Numbered from the stretch's first letter, positions 1 through 9,519 are shown. The stretch is DNA of 64,000 nucleotides from JBEKUY01 sp049514555 (GCA_049514555.1 JBEKUY010000006.1:145372-209371); one strand, 5' to 3'. The notes: a model not told the origin generated them from the sequence alone. Program-made: numbers and translations.

Positions 1-77
1 TTTTTCGAGGTGGGCGAGGGATTCTAATGGCAGCTTCCTCGCTCCGGCATACGTCTGTGATGAAGTTGATTCTAGAC

Positions 78-107
78 CCGCACCCTTGAGCACCCACAAG
101 GGTGCGG
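78..107. repeat. REP-like perfect hairpin
   Basis: A perfect 11-bp inverted repeat (78-88 with 97-107) encloses an 8-base loop. No T-run follows on either strand, so it resembles a dispersed palindromic repeat more than a terminator. The first 219 bases otherwise show no gene. Confidence 0.55.
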
Positions 108-171
108 CACCCAAATTCGTCTGAGCGGCGAACGTCTGCGCCACCCGCCCGGTAAGGGCTTCTCAACTTAT

Positions 172-849
172 GATTAACGCATAAAATAGACAAGTGGTTA
201 CTGGGCCAAACATGTCCGGTTAGCCTAGGCCGAGGAGATCCCACCGATTCTTGTACTCATGCGCAGGGTCTTTGTACCGCCGCATATCTGTGTCCTTGTG
301 GGCTTGACCTTGCCTCCCTGGCGTTTTTAACCACTCGGCGTGACTTTCGCGCACGTACTTCGCTACAACTTTACGCGGTACAACATAGAAGGTTGCTGAA
401 CCTTCTGGAGCGAGGCAAATGAAGACGTAGAGAAGGTTTTCGGCAAGGTCCGCCTCAGCCTTCTTATTCATCATCCAGTCAGGCCTTACACCCTGTGCAG
501 TTTTAACTTGGATGCCGACCGATCGAGTGGCATCTGAGTTCGAGGCGAGGATGTCGATCCCGCGAGTGTTGCGAAGCGTTAGCGTAGCAACATAGCCGCG
601 ACGCGAAAGCTCGGCCGCTACCAAGTATTCGCCCGTGATTCCCACTTGGATTCCGGAGAGCTTAGGGCGTCTTTGTTCTTTCATTTCGCCGTAACCTCCA
701 TACACAACGCCGTGCCGCCGCCCAACTGCCTCAGAATGCGGTAGTGGGAAATAGTGCTGGCAATCGAAAAGGGCGCGGCCGCCATTTGGCGCGCCATCTT
801 AGATTAACGCAGGGGGCAAATCAACGAAGCCTAATGCCCGATTAACGCA
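172..849. repeat. Three direct copies of GATTAACGCA flanking a small gene
   Basis: GATTAACGCA occurs exactly at 172-181, 802-811 and 840-849, all in the same orientation. One copy lies downstream and two upstream of the gene at 220-684. The 840 copy sits inside an AATGC...GCATT inverted repeat. The role is unknown: protein-binding site, recombination site or chance. Confidence 0.4.
220..684 (-). CDS. Small PD-(D/E)XK nuclease-like protein, function unknown
   Basis: A 154-residue soluble protein. The N-terminal half fits the PD-(D/E)XK pattern: a helix with Glu19 (GEYLVAAEL), Asp44 in GIDILA, then Gln59-x-Lys61 in IQVKTAQ. Such folds occur in restriction enzymes, Holliday-junction resolvases and small domains of unknown role. 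The C-terminal part is basic and matches nothing I recognise. I chose the ATG at 684 over one seven codons upstream because GGAGG (695-699) lies 10 bases before it. The gene stands alone and is flanked by short direct repeats. The fold assignment is an inference from motif spacing; DNA cleavage is not established. Confidence 0.6.
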   Translation of the reverse strand: MKEQRRPKLSGIQVGITGEYLVAAELSRRGYVATLTLRNTRGIDILASNSDATRSVGIQVKTAQGVRPDWMMNKKAEADLAENLLYVFICLAPEGSATFYVVPRKVVAKYVRESHAEWLKTPGRQGQAHKDTDMRRYKDPAHEYKNRWDLLGLG

Positions 850-916
850 TTTACCGGAGAAGTGCGGTAATGGTAGGGCAGATGTCCGGTTTCCCGACCT
901 ACCAGGAGTTGGTCGT

Positions 917-2134
917 TCAACTGAGAAGGCGATGTGCCTGGCGGAGCTTCTCGGGAATTTTCAGGCCCTGCGGACAATGAGGCAGACAAGCACCGCAGGC
1001 GGAGCACTCACCGGCGTCAAGTTTTAGCCTTGCATAGAGTCCGCGGGCCCGCTCCATCTCGTGGTGGTCCCTAGCATACCTCTCATAGCGCAGAATCTCG
1101 GCAATCGGGAGGCCTTTCTCGCAGCGCGTCATGCAGTCATTGCACAGCCGACAGACCTCCCGGTCCGCATACAGGCGCATCATTTCGATAGCCCGTGAAT
1201 CCTCTGCGCGCAAGGACTTGCCTGCCCCGGAGTAGGTGTCCACGAACTGATCGAGGTTGTTGATCTGGATCACGGCACAACTCAAGGGCGTCTGGGTGGT
1301 CAACCAGCGAGCCAGGGCGTGGTGAGGCGTGGTGCCGGTGGGAAAGCTTTTCATGAATTCGCGGTCGTCCACCATGCGCCCGGCGCCTCCCGTGGTCTTC
1401 ATGGCGGTGGTGCCGAAGCCTTTCGTTTTGGCCATGCTCACAAAGTCGCTGATGGCCTGGTTGTCTCCATAGGTGAAGGGGAACTGCGCGTGCTCGTAGT
1501 GGCCGTCGTTCAATACCGCTGTGAGGATCTTGTGGTTAGGCTCGCCGTCCTTCACCCTGCTGTTGCCTTGGTAGCTGTGCTGCGAAAGGCAGAGGTGACG
1601 CACCAGCCCTTCCTTTTTCAGGCGCTCGTAAGCACGAATCAATCCACGGTTCTGGATTTCGGCCACGTTGTGGTAGCCGAAGTGAAACATCATGTCGTCA
1701 AAATAGCCGAGCCCGGTGCGCGCCAAGGCCTCTTTCACAAAGCGGTAGTGCGCTTCCTCGTCGATCTCGCCCGTCTCGTGATTGCCGCGAACCCGATCAC
1801 AACACACTTCGCAGTAGTGTGCGTCACGGTTCTTGAGGATGGCCTGGGGCACGGTTTCCCGGTCCCATTTGTCCGACTTGTGCCAGTAATTCACCCCGCA
1901 CTGGATTCCAGCTTGGACGGCCGGCGCGGACCATGTGGCAGCGCCAATCAGCACGGAAACTTCCCGACCCGAGCGGTCGAGCCTGCGTCGTGCTATGCGA
2001 CCCACTTTCTTGGCAGCTTCCTGAATTTCGTCCTGCGAAGCGCTGCTTCTGCTGGAAATCCCGATCCCTCCAGCAACCACTCCCGCAGAAATCAGGATGA
2101 ACTGGCGACGACCTACAAGGTGTTTCTCTGACAT
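917..2134 (-). CDS. Tat-exported aldo/keto reductase-like ferredoxin oxidoreductase
   Basis: 405 residues. The N-terminus carries a twin-arginine signal (GRRQFI followed by a hydrophobic stretch), so the protein should be exported folded. The middle resembles the TIM-barrel aldo/keto reductases that end in a ferredoxin domain. Two CX2CX2CX3C clusters near the C-terminus (Cys328/331/334/338 and Cys377/380/383/387) should bind two [4Fe-4S] centres. Tat export fits a protein loaded with cofactor in the cytoplasm. GGAGGTGAT precedes the ATG. Relatives are annotated as 'aldo/keto reductase' in Acidobacteria and Planctomycetes without a known substrate. The family call is good; the reaction is unknown. 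Confidence 0.75.
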   Translation of the reverse strand: MSEKHLVGRRQFILISAGVVAGGIGISSRSSASQDEIQEAAKKVGRIARRRLDRSGREVSVLIGAATWSAPAVQAGIQCGVNYWHKSDKWDRETVPQAILKNRDAHYCEVCCDRVRGNHETGEIDEEAHYRFVKEALARTGLGYFDDMMFHFGYHNVAEIQNRGLIRAYERLKKEGLVRHLCLSQHSYQGNSRVKDGEPNHKILTAVLNDGHYEHAQFPFTYGDNQAISDFVSMAKTKGFGTTAMKTTGGAGRMVDDREFMKSFPTGTTPHHALARWLTTQTPLSCAVIQINNLDQFVDTYSGAGKSLRAEDSRAIEMMRLYADREVCRLCNDCMTRCEKGLPIAEILRYERYARDHHEMERARGLYARLKLDAGECSACGACLPHCPQGLKIPEKLRQAHRLLS

Positions 2135-2266
2135 CAGCCATCACCTCCATGGAAACGACCCGATAGTAGCACTTTCGCCTGTGGACTGATGACCCTTGGT
2201 CGCAGCGTCTGTAACCGGTCGCGAAGACCGCGAGTGGAGGGGCGGCGAGACGTGAAGAGGGATTCC

Positions 2267-4360
2267 TTAGCGAGGGCTCAATTTCTGCCGGACGGCGGGG
2301 ACCCAATTCTCTTGGGCGCTTGGCTCCATCGTTTTGGCGATGGCCAGCGCCTTCTCGTATGCCGGGCGAGCTTCGGCGTCGCGATGCATGGCCACAAGGA
2401 CGGCTCCCAGGAGCACCTGCGGCTGCATGGCGTCCGGAGCCAAGGCCACGGCGGCCTGCGCCTCCACGAGTGCTCCGTCGAGTTGCCGGCGACGGAGCAG
2501 GGCGCTCGACCGTTGGACATGCCCGAGCGCGGACGCCAGGGGGACGTGGAACGTGCCGTCGAAGACGAACACGCCATGCTCAATCACGGCGGAGGGGCGA
2601 AGCTTCTGGAAGTCGCGATAAGGATTCAGGACGTTGGAGCCAGACTCATAGCCGCTGAGGACCAGATGGCTGATGAGCACGGGGCCTTCAATCACCGGAG
2701 GAACATCAATCTGTTCGCCGAACCAGTTCGTGTCGGGCGTGGGCAGCGGCCGGCAGGGAATCCCGTAATCGCTGGGTCTGATGGCGGGTTCAACGGTGTA
2801 CGCAAACCAGCAGTTCTGCACGCCGCGCCGATCCAGATACTTCTTCGTGCCGATCAGTTGCTGTCCCCAGTCGGTGTTCGAATCGGTGAGGTATTTGTAG
2901 GTGGCCGAAGGGCCTCCCCAGAGTTCGTTCGAGTAAGCCATGTAAGAGGTGGGGAAGGCGCGGACCGAGGAAACGACGTGAAACAGCAGCAACGCTCCGA
3001 TGGGATAGATCCAACGGCGGTCCGCTCGGATGAGAGCCCAGGCGGCCCCGGCGGCGAGGATCGAGGCAAATACAAATACCAGGAGGATGTGACGCGCGCC
3101 GATGTTCAAGTGGGATCCCATGGACACGAGCATATAAATCGACGGCGGGATGGTCAGAAAAAGGATTTCGCGCCAAGAGCGCAGCTTGCCGAGGGCAATG
3201 GCGATGACGGCAAGCAACGACAGCGCCAACAAGGCGAGACTGGACTTGATGACAAAGGCGGCAGGGAAGTAGAACCACACGCCGTGCGCGTAGACCTTGC
3301 CGAAGATGTAGCTGGGCCAGAAGTGCGCGACGGCTTGAACGTCCACAAGGCCGTACAGATAGGACTCCGGCAGCAAATGCCAGCGCGCGAACGCCATGAT
3401 GCCGCGGGCTTCAACCGGCTTCAAGCCGTGCACGGCCTCAGTCATGGGCGGGTTGATTTGCAGTCCGTCCGGCCGGGCATGGTAGCGAAACCCGTAAACG
3501 CCCCACAGAATGACGAAGGCGATGACTCCCGCTGCGAGCAGCGCGGCTCCAAGCCGGAGCGCCTGCCTGCTCCTGGTTTCCGGCACTACGGCAGCGTCCG
3601 GTTCGGAGCGGGCGGGCTGATCGGGACGGGCGGGGCGGCGGAGAATTTCGGTGAAAGCGAGGAGCAGCAGCATGGGTAACAAGAGAATCGCGGAATGTTT
3701 GGCGGCTGCCGCGAGTCCCGCCGCGAGGCCTACGATTCCCACACGCCACAGAGATGGTGCTTTCACGTACCGGTAGAAGGCATAGATCGTGGCCAGGAGG
3801 AAACAGGCCAACCCGGTATCGGTCGTGACCATCGCTCCGTGCGCGAGGAGGTTGGGCTCAAAGACCACGAGCGTGAGGGCGATGAAGGCAGCGCCGGTTC
3901 CGAACATATCTCGCGCCACGAGGAAGGCGAAAAGCGCGAGCAGCACAGCGAAGACGGCTGCCGCCATGCGGGCGCGAAAAATGATCTTCCCGGCGTCGTT
4001 GCCGTAGATGAGGTCCCTGCCGCCGAAATAGGCTTCGTGCTTGAAATTGCGGTTCTGCAGCTTCGGCACCTGAAGCTTCATGAGCAGAAGCGGGAACGTG
4101 GCGACCATTTTGACGAGCGGGGGATGCTCGGGATTCAGGCCGAAATCCGCGTGCTTCCACGACATGTATCCGGCAAAGATATGGTCGCCCTCGTCCCAGC
4201 TCAGAGACTCCCGCGAGACCGAATAGGCCAGCTGACCCGCCAGCACGAGCAGCAAGAGAATGACGCCGCCCACGATCCAAACGCGGCGCCGCGGAGCTGA
4301 GTCCGCGCGCATTTTGCCGGGCGCTAAGTTGGAAGGGTCCGTGTTGGCCGTCGTGGTCAT
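2267..4360 (-). CDS. GT39/ArnT-like membrane glycosyltransferase with C-terminal TPR
   Basis: 697 residues with about ten to twelve hydrophobic segments. After the first membrane helix (residues about 28-46) comes the Asp56-Glu57 pair of the first periplasmic loop, which in GT39/GT83 enzymes (protein mannosyltransferase, ArnT) is catalytic and metal-binding. The family uses polyprenyl-phosphate sugars as donors. The last 80 residues form TPR-like helices. The ATG at 4360 is preceded by AGGAGA; an upstream ATG at 4423 has no ribosome site. The acceptor cannot be told. It stands between an oxidoreductase and a HAD phosphatase with no other glycan genes nearby. Confidence 0.7.
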   Translation of the reverse strand: MTTTANTDPSNLAPGKMRADSAPRRRVWIVGGVILLLLVLAGQLAYSVSRESLSWDEGDHIFAGYMSWKHADFGLNPEHPPLVKMVATFPLLLMKLQVPKLQNRNFKHEAYFGGRDLIYGNDAGKIIFRARMAAAVFAVLLALFAFLVARDMFGTGAAFIALTLVVFEPNLLAHGAMVTTDTGLACFLLATIYAFYRYVKAPSLWRVGIVGLAAGLAAAAKHSAILLLPMLLLLAFTEILRRPARPDQPARSEPDAAVVPETRSRQALRLGAALLAAGVIAFVILWGVYGFRYHARPDGLQINPPMTEAVHGLKPVEARGIMAFARWHLLPESYLYGLVDVQAVAHFWPSYIFGKVYAHGVWFYFPAAFVIKSSLALLALSLLAVIAIALGKLRSWREILFLTIPPSIYMLVSMGSHLNIGARHILLVFVFASILAAGAAWALIRADRRWIYPIGALLLFHVVSSVRAFPTSYMAYSNELWGGPSATYKYLTDSNTDWGQQLIGTKKYLDRRGVQNCWFAYTVEPAIRPSDYGIPCRPLPTPDTNWFGEQIDVPPVIEGPVLISHLVLSGYESGSNVLNPYRDFQKLRPSAVIEHGVFVFDGTFHVPLASALGHVQRSSALLRRRQLDGALVEAQAAVALAPDAMQPQVLLGAVLVAMHRDAEARPAYEKALAIAKTMEPSAQENWVPAVRQKLSPR

Positions 4361-4498
4361 TGAATCTCCTCTGGCAGAAGTGCGGTGATCGCCGCAGTCT
4401 TTGGTCTCAAGCAGTGGCGTCAACTACTGGAGTTTCTATCTCACCCGGAGGCGCGTAGCAAGGGAATCCCGACAGAACGTTTCGGGGCGGTGACCGAA

Positions 4499-5173
4499 TC
4501 AGTCCCGGGTATGCAGAAGAAGCGAGAGCTCACCTGCGCCATCGAGAGAGGAGAGAGAGAGGGAAGCGCAATTCGTGGCGATCCAATCGGCCCCGGCGGC
4601 AGAGAGTTCCGCATCCGGGACGGTGGTGCGCAGGGCGATAATGCGGGCGCCGGCAGCTTTCGCGGCGCGAATGCCGGCGGAAGTATCTTCGAGGACGATG
4701 CAGTCGGCGGGCGCGAAGCCGAGGACCGCAGCGCCTTTCTCGAAGGGCTCAGGATCAGGTTTGCCGCGTTGCACATCGAGGGAGGTGACGAGGTGCGGCG
4801 GCACGGGCAGGCCGGCAGCGCGAATGCGCACCTCGGCGAGAGGCCGTGTGCAGGAGGTCACGATGGTCCAGCGATCGGGCGGGAGCGCACGGAGAAGGGC
4901 GAGCGCGCCGGGCAAGGGAACTACGCCTTCGAGATCCTCAATTTCGCGGCGCTCGACTTCGCGATTTTCCGCGGCGTGGTCGGCATGGGGAAGGTATTCG
5001 CGGACGGTGGTCAGGCTGGGGCGGCCTTGGGCTCGGCGCGTGACCTCTTGAGGGTCAAAGCCATGTTCGAGCGCCCACCTTGTCCACACCCGGGCTACGG
5101 CGGGCGTGGAGTCAATGAGCACGCCATCCAGATCGAACAGGAGAGCGCGGCAGCGAATCTGAGCGTCGGTCAT
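4499..5173 (-). CDS. HAD-superfamily sugar-phosphate phosphatase / beta-phosphoglucomutase-like
   Basis: About 224 residues with all four HAD motifs: Asp14-x-Asp16-Gly-Val (nucleophile and acid/base), the Ser/Thr of motif II in IVTSCT, the motif III Lys in GKPDPEPF, and the motif IV acidic pair in VLEDTSAGI. The helical cap between motifs I and II marks subfamily I, which includes phosphoglycolate phosphatase, beta-phosphoglucomutase and small sugar-phosphate phosphatases. The KPDP and EDTSAGI wording is closest to the sugar phosphatase branch. Two adjacent starts exist (GTG 5176, ATG 5173); neither has a strong ribosome site. The substrate is not predictable. Confidence 0.8.
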   Translation of the reverse strand: MTDAQIRCRALLFDLDGVLIDSTPAVARVWTRWALEHGFDPQEVTRRAQGRPSLTTVREYLPHADHAAENREVERREIEDLEGVVPLPGALALLRALPPDRWTIVTSCTRPLAEVRIRAAGLPVPPHLVTSLDVQRGKPDPEPFEKGAAVLGFAPADCIVLEDTSAGIRAAKAAGARIIALRTTVPDAELSAAGADWIATNCASLSLSSLDGAGELSLLLHTRD

Positions 5174-5228
5174 CACTTTAGACTTTTGGAAATGCCCGCG
5201 TATTGGGGGAAGCTACCGGAAGAGCGTG

Positions 5229-5305
5229 TGGGGTGGGCGATGGGGTTTGAACCCACGACGTTCGGAGCCACAGTCCGATGCTCTACCAGCTGAGCTACGC
5301 CCACC
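5229..5305 (-). tRNA. tRNA-His (GTG)
   Basis: A cloverleaf is readable on the minus strand: acceptor GTGGGCG/CGCCCAC, D-arm, anticodon stem TCGGA/TCCGA with loop CTGTGGC (anticodon GTG) and a standard T-arm. The extra G at -1 opposite C73, the identity element of tRNA-His, is encoded at 5305. CCA is encoded (5229-5231). Confidence 0.95.
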
Positions 5306-5463
5306 ACCGGCAAAGGAAAGTTTAGCATGTCCTGTTGGCGCGGGACAAAGAGGCGGTGGGTTAACAGGAAGGCAACGGCGGCACGCGAAGGCCGCGCGGT
5401 TTTCGCGGGGATTGCTAGACTGCTACTAGCGCCCGTTCGCTTCGCTCAGGGTGACAAGAAAGT

Positions 5464-7149
5464 GTGTCCCCACAGATGATTCCTCACGAGGCGGAACGCC
5501 GCCACCTCGAACGGCAAATAGCCCTCGTGCGCCCGGTCATCCAACTGATGGCGCTCGTGGCGCTGGTGGAACTCAAGGGCCCGCAAGATTCCAGTCGGGC
5601 GGCTATCTTCCTGGTCACGTATCTTGGTTTCTCCGTGCTTGTTCTGGTGGGCGAGTATTTGCTGCGTGGGCGGGACTGGCACGTTCCGCTGGTGGTGGAC
5701 CTTGCGGCGCTGGCGGTGCTGCTGGTTTCCAGCCCTTCGATTGTGCCGATCTGGTTTCCCTACTTGTTCGTGGTTTACGCCGCGGGGATCCGCTGGGGCT
5801 TCCGCTGGGGGGTGGCGCTCGCAGGAATCTCTTCGCTGGCCCTTTGGGTGCGCACGTTTGAGCGCGGGGAGTTGCACTGGCTCGGCACAATCTCCTCGCT
5901 CGGCCTTGTGGCCTGCGCCATCGCTGGGGGCACGGGGCTTGCTTTCCTCGGCGACCACAACCGCCGACATGCTGCCGACAACGAGTTTCTGGCGCGTTTA
6001 GCCTCCACGTTCCAGGTCGAACAGGGACTGGCTGAGTCGCTCCGCCTGATGCTCGATGAGCTGGCCAACGAGTTTCAATGTGAAAGTGCCCTGCTGGCGT
6101 ATCGGGATGCCGAACTCGAGCGGGTGTTCCTATGGAGGGTTAAGATGGGCAAGACCGAGCGCATGATCCCGGAAAACTTGCCGCTGCTGCGCGCTGAGGG
6201 CTATCTGCTCGACGATCTCCATGCCAGTGTTTGCTGGAACGCGCTGAACCGCCCCGGCGAAGGTTTTGGGTGGGACCGGCGCAACGGGCGCGCCTTCAAG
6301 CACCCGCCTCGATCACCGCAAGCTTATCGGGAAGAGGACCCTCCCTGGCAGTCGCTCATGTCTGCGGCGTTCGAGCAACAGGGGCAACCGACGGGGCGGA
6401 TCTTTCTCTTGAATGGCAGCCGGCGATTCAAGCGACGCGACCTGGAACGGTTCGAGCGCATCGCCCGGCGCATCGGCCCCGGGCTCGACAACCTATTCCT
6501 TTTGAGGCACATCAGGGCTCGCGCCATCGAGGGCGAGCGGAGCCGCATCTCTCGCGACCTCCACGACGGCATCCTCCAGACGCTGCTCAGCGTCGAGATG
6601 CAGCTTGACGTGATGCGGCGAAAGCTTCCCGGGGCGGTCGAACAGGTTGCCGCGAGCTTGGCCAACCTCCAACAGACCGTCCGGAACGAATCGGCTGAGC
6701 TGCGACACATGGTCACGGACTTGCGCCCGCTGCGTGTCCAGAGCGCCGACCTCGTCGACCTGATGCGCGGCTTCGCCGAGCGATTCTGCAACGAATCCGA
6801 CCTGGCCGTGGACCTCTTGATTGACTCGGCCCGGCTCCAGGCTCCCGACCGCGTTTGCCGCGAACTCTTTCAGATATACAGGGAAGCACTCAACAATATA
6901 AAAAAGCATGCGAAGGCTTCCCATGTCGTGGTAAAACTCTCGCAGGACGATAGCCGCATCGTCCTGGTGGTGGACGATAACGGCGACGGCTTCAGTTTTG
7001 CCGGAAGTTTTACCGGGGACGAGTTGGACCGGCTGCGACTGGGCCCGATTTCCATCAAGGAGCGCACGCGGACAGTGGGTGGGATTCTGACGGTGGAGTC
7101 GAGCCCCGGGCATGGGGCCCGACTCACAGTGGAAATCCCGCTCGGCTAG
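5464..7149 (+). CDS. NarL-family membrane sensor histidine kinase
   Basis: 561 residues. Four or five hydrophobic segments fill residues about 20-165, followed by a GAF-like region and a HisKA_3/HATPase core. The H-box ISRDLHDGILQ places the phospho-acceptor at about His367. N- and G-box features (EALNNIKKHA, VDDNGDGF, GHGARLTVEIPL) follow. This is the NarX/LiaS/DegS class of kinase. The response regulator starts one base after its stop, so the two are co-transcribed. The start is uncertain: GTG 5464 or ATG 5476, neither with a clear ribosome site, just after a dispersed repeat (TTCGCTTCGCTCAGGGTGACA, about 5435-5456). The signal is unknown. Confidence 0.87.
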   Translation: MSPQMIPHEAERRHLERQIALVRPVIQLMALVALVELKGPQDSSRAAIFLVTYLGFSVLVLVGEYLLRGRDWHVPLVVDLAALAVLLVSSPSIVPIWFPYLFVVYAAGIRWGFRWGVALAGISSLALWVRTFERGELHWLGTISSLGLVACAIAGGTGLAFLGDHNRRHAADNEFLARLASTFQVEQGLAESLRLMLDELANEFQCESALLAYRDAELERVFLWRVKMGKTERMIPENLPLLRAEGYLLDDLHASVCWNALNRPGEGFGWDRRNGRAFKHPPRSPQAYREEDPPWQSLMSAAFEQQGQPTGRIFLLNGSRRFKRRDLERFERIARRIGPGLDNLFLLRHIRARAIEGERSRISRDLHDGILQTLLSVEMQLDVMRRKLPGAVEQVAASLANLQQTVRNESAELRHMVTDLRPLRVQSADLVDLMRGFAERFCNESDLAVDLLIDSARLQAPDRVCRELFQIYREALNNIKKHAKASHVVVKLSQDDSRIVLVVDDNGDGFSFAGSFTGDELDRLRLGPISIKERTRTVGGILTVESSPGHGARLTVEIPLG

Positions 7150-7150
7150 T

Positions 7151-7816
7151 ATGGCCAAGAACAAACAACAGATTCGGGTCCTGGTCGCGGACGATCACGC
7201 CATTTTCCGCGACGGCCTGCGCAAGCTGCTCGATTCCGATGAGGAGCTCGCCGTTGTGGGCGAAGCCTCCAATGGAACCGAGTGCATCAAGCTTCTGTCG
7301 AAGTTGAAACCCGATATTCTCCTCCTGGATCTGCGCATGCCGGATAAGGATGGGCTCGCCGTCCTCGAAGAAGTGAATTTCGACACGCTTCCCACGCGCG
7401 TCATCGTTCTGACCGCGGCCGAGGACGACCGCGATGTCGTGCGCGCCATGCGGCTGGGAGCGCGCGGCGTGGTGCTGAAGCAATCGGCGACCGACCTCCT
7501 GGTCAAGAGTATCCATCGCGTTCACGCGGGAGAGATCTGGCTCGACAACCGCATGACTGCAGAGGTCATGAAGGCCTTCTCCAAGTCCGCGGAGGCTGGG
7601 CCGCGGCGTGAGAAGCCACTCCTCAGTGACCGCGAAAAAGAGATCGTCCAGCTCGTCGCACAGGGATTCCGCAACAAGGAAATCGGCGAAAAGCTCTTCA
7701 TCAGCGAGCAGACGGTCAAGAATCACCTCCACAATATTTTTGACAAGCTGGGCGTTTCCGACCGGCTCGAGCTGGCCCTGTACGCGATTCACCACAGGCT
7801 TATCGATCAGACCTAG
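7151..7816 (+). CDS. NarL/FixJ-family response regulator
   Basis: 222 residues. The receiver domain has acidic Asp14-Asp15, phospho-acceptor Asp60 (LLLDLRMPD) and the conserved Lys in VVLKQSA. A LuxR-type helix-turn-helix occupies about residues 155-215 (LSDREKEIVQLVAQG, then EQTVKNHLHNIFDKLGV). It is paired with the kinase at 5464-7149, with the ATG one base after that stop. It should bind DNA as a phosphorylated dimer. Targets are unknown; the PilZ gene downstream has its own promoter. Confidence 0.93.
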   Translation: MAKNKQQIRVLVADDHAIFRDGLRKLLDSDEELAVVGEASNGTECIKLLSKLKPDILLLDLRMPDKDGLAVLEEVNFDTLPTRVIVLTAAEDDRDVVRAMRLGARGVVLKQSATDLLVKSIHRVHAGEIWLDNRMTAEVMKAFSKSAEAGPRREKPLLSDREKEIVQLVAQGFRNKEIGEKLFISEQTVKNHLHNIFDKLGVSDRLELALYAIHHRLIDQT

Positions 7817-7942
7817 CTGCGGTCCATCGCTGGCCCCAGAGAGGGTCTGGCGCCTTCCCTGAGCCGGCCAACGAAGCTCTTTCCCTGGTTCCAGTACTAA
7901 TGTACCTTTTCCACTGTGGCTAATTATGAGACTCGAGTTCTA

Positions 7943-7972
7943 TTGAGACGTATTGACCAGGCGGTCTAGAAT
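7943..7972 (+). promoter_or_regulatory. Candidate sigma70 promoter for the PilZ gene
   Basis: TTGAGA (7943-7948), an 18-base spacer and TAGAAT (7967-7972). Transcription should start near 7979, about 19 bases before the TTG start of the next gene. Confidence 0.6.
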
Positions 7973-7997
7973 CCCGTAGAGGGATGGGGAGGATTCT

Positions 7998-8333
7998 TTG
8001 ATAGAGACCGAACGCCGTTCAACACAACGATTTAGCATCCGTTTGCCCCTCACCGTACGTTGGACTACAGGCGCCGCCGTCGGCGAAATGAAGACGGAGT
8101 CCCGGGACGTCAGTTCGCGGGGAGTCTACTTTTTTCTTCCGAAGGAAGTGAAGGAAGGCTCGCCGATCGAAATCCTCCTGACGCTGCCCAACGAAATCAC
8201 GATGGCCGGGCCAGTCCGTGTCCGCTGCTTAGGGCGAGTCCAGCGGACCGAGAACAAAGAGGAAGGCACGGTGGGGGTCGTCGCCGCGATTGAGCGATAC
8301 GAGTTTATGCGCGGCGAGGATGGAAGCAACTAG
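7998..8333 (+). CDS. Stand-alone PilZ-domain protein
   Basis: 111 residues forming a single PilZ domain. The N-terminal arginine motif (RRSTQRFSIR, residues 6-15) and the D-x-S-x-x-G motif (DVSSRG, 37-42) are the two signatures for binding cyclic di-GMP, so binding is plausible. The start is TTG, supported by GGGGAGGA just upstream (7987-7994); no ATG is available. Single-domain PilZ proteins usually act by contacting a partner. Two more divergent PilZ-like proteins lie at 42534 and 49991. Confidence 0.82.
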   Translation: MIETERRSTQRFSIRLPLTVRWTTGAAVGEMKTESRDVSSRGVYFFLPKEVKEGSPIEILLTLPNEITMAGPVRVRCLGRVQRTENKEEGTVGVVAAIERYEFMRGEDGSN

Positions 8334-8475
8334 GAGTTCTTGCTCGCTCGCTGCGGAGGCGGGCAGGATGCGCCGGGGTGACTCCGACCCTCAGCGGGGC
8401 ACCCCGGTAACTTTCCTGTTCACTTTCCTTCAACCTACCTTGCATCAGCAATGTCCCGCGCGGTCAAATAGGCCC

Positions 8476-9519
8476 ATGACCCTCGATTCCAGAATCGCAG
8501 GTCCGCTTGTTTTGGCTCTCGCTTTGACTCTAGCTTCGTGCCGAGATACGCCTCGGAAACAAGAGGTCTCACAGGCCAAGGGTGCCTCCTCAAACAGCTC
8601 GAACGTCACGCAGACGGTCCCGCAGGCGAAGGTCGTCTTCGTGAAAGGCACTGCGTTGATGACGACAAACGCAGACGGCTCGAACGTCAAGCAGTTGGTT
8701 GACGACGGGATTTACAAGACGCAGCCCCGCTGGTCTCCACGAGGCGACAAGATCGTCTACTACACGGCCGGCCAGAACACGAAAGACCCAAAGACGCATG
8801 CTAACTTGGTTGTGATTACGGCGGAGGGGGGCGCAGTGAACACTATTCCCGTGTTCGCTTCAGAGCCTGATGGCACGTTGATAGGAGGGATGCGCTTTGT
8901 CGAGGAGCTTGGATGGTATGGCAACGACGCGGTTTTCGCCGAAGGCTCGGCTAACCCGTACATTGGAGATTATCGAGTCTCTGATTTGAAATCGGGTGAG
9001 ATGACCCAAGCCAGGGCAGAGATGGGCTTTGACACATGTGCAAGCAAAGCACAGGTTGGGTATCAGATGGACACCCGCTATACGTCCGGCGATCCCGGTG
9101 ACTCGGTTGAGGTGAACGGAACCGTTGTTTACACTGTTCAGCCTCCTTCGACAGCCCGAGGTTTCCTGATTCGCGATCTGCATTGGTCCACCGACTGTAC
9201 CAGACTGGCTTTTCTGGAAAGGACCGAGACGAGCGCTGCCTTGGTAGTGATTCGCGGGGCGACGGTAGAGGCAAGGGTCCCCCTTCCGACTCATACAGTT
9301 GGAGTGCCGAAGGTAACGAATGTTGGAGACTCCTTCGTGTTTCGCGGTTTCTCCGAGGATGCCCTGTTCTACGACACAACAACGCACACCCTGCGTCCCG
9401 CCCCGGACATTCTGCAGCAAGTCCAACAAAGAGAGAATGCGGAAGCGCAGGTCGTGAAGACGCTCGGTGGCCAGCCCACGGATGACCGGTCTTTCGATTG
9501 GTGGCGGCCAAACCACTAA
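8476..9519 (+). CDS. Putative lipoprotein with TolB-like beta-propeller repeats
   Basis: 347 residues. The N-terminus is a lipoprotein signal: a hydrophobic stretch ending in LTLASC, with the Cys at about residue 24. Residues about 55-110 contain a PD40/TolB-type blade (TTNADGSNVKQL followed by QPRWSPRGDKIVYYT), and later segments look like more degenerate blades. Such proteins lie on the periplasmic face of a membrane and are thought to bind partners or ligands. I chose the ATG at 8476 because it opens directly into the signal peptide. There is no operon partner; the function is unknown. Confidence 0.65.
   Translation: MTLDSRIAGPLVLALALTLASCRDTPRKQEVSQAKGASSNSSNVTQTVPQAKVVFVKGTALMTTNADGSNVKQLVDDGIYKTQPRWSPRGDKIVYYTAGQNTKDPKTHANLVVITAEGGAVNTIPVFASEPDGTLIGGMRFVEELGWYGNDAVFAEGSANPYIGDYRVSDLKSGEMTQARAEMGFDTCASKAQVGYQMDTRYTSGDPGDSVEVNGTVVYTVQPPSTARGFLIRDLHWSTDCTRLAFLERTETSAALVVIRGATVEARVPLPTHTVGVPKVTNVGDSFVFRGFSEDALFYDTTTHTLRPAPDILQQVQQRENAEAQVVKTLGGQPTDDRSFDWWRPNH

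Noticed and set aside
1319..3679. Long open frames on the plus strand opposite the oxidoreductase and glycosyltransferase genes
   Set aside because: Arg/Gly/His-rich composition without motifs, exactly opposite convincing genes; typical antisense frames of GC-rich DNA.
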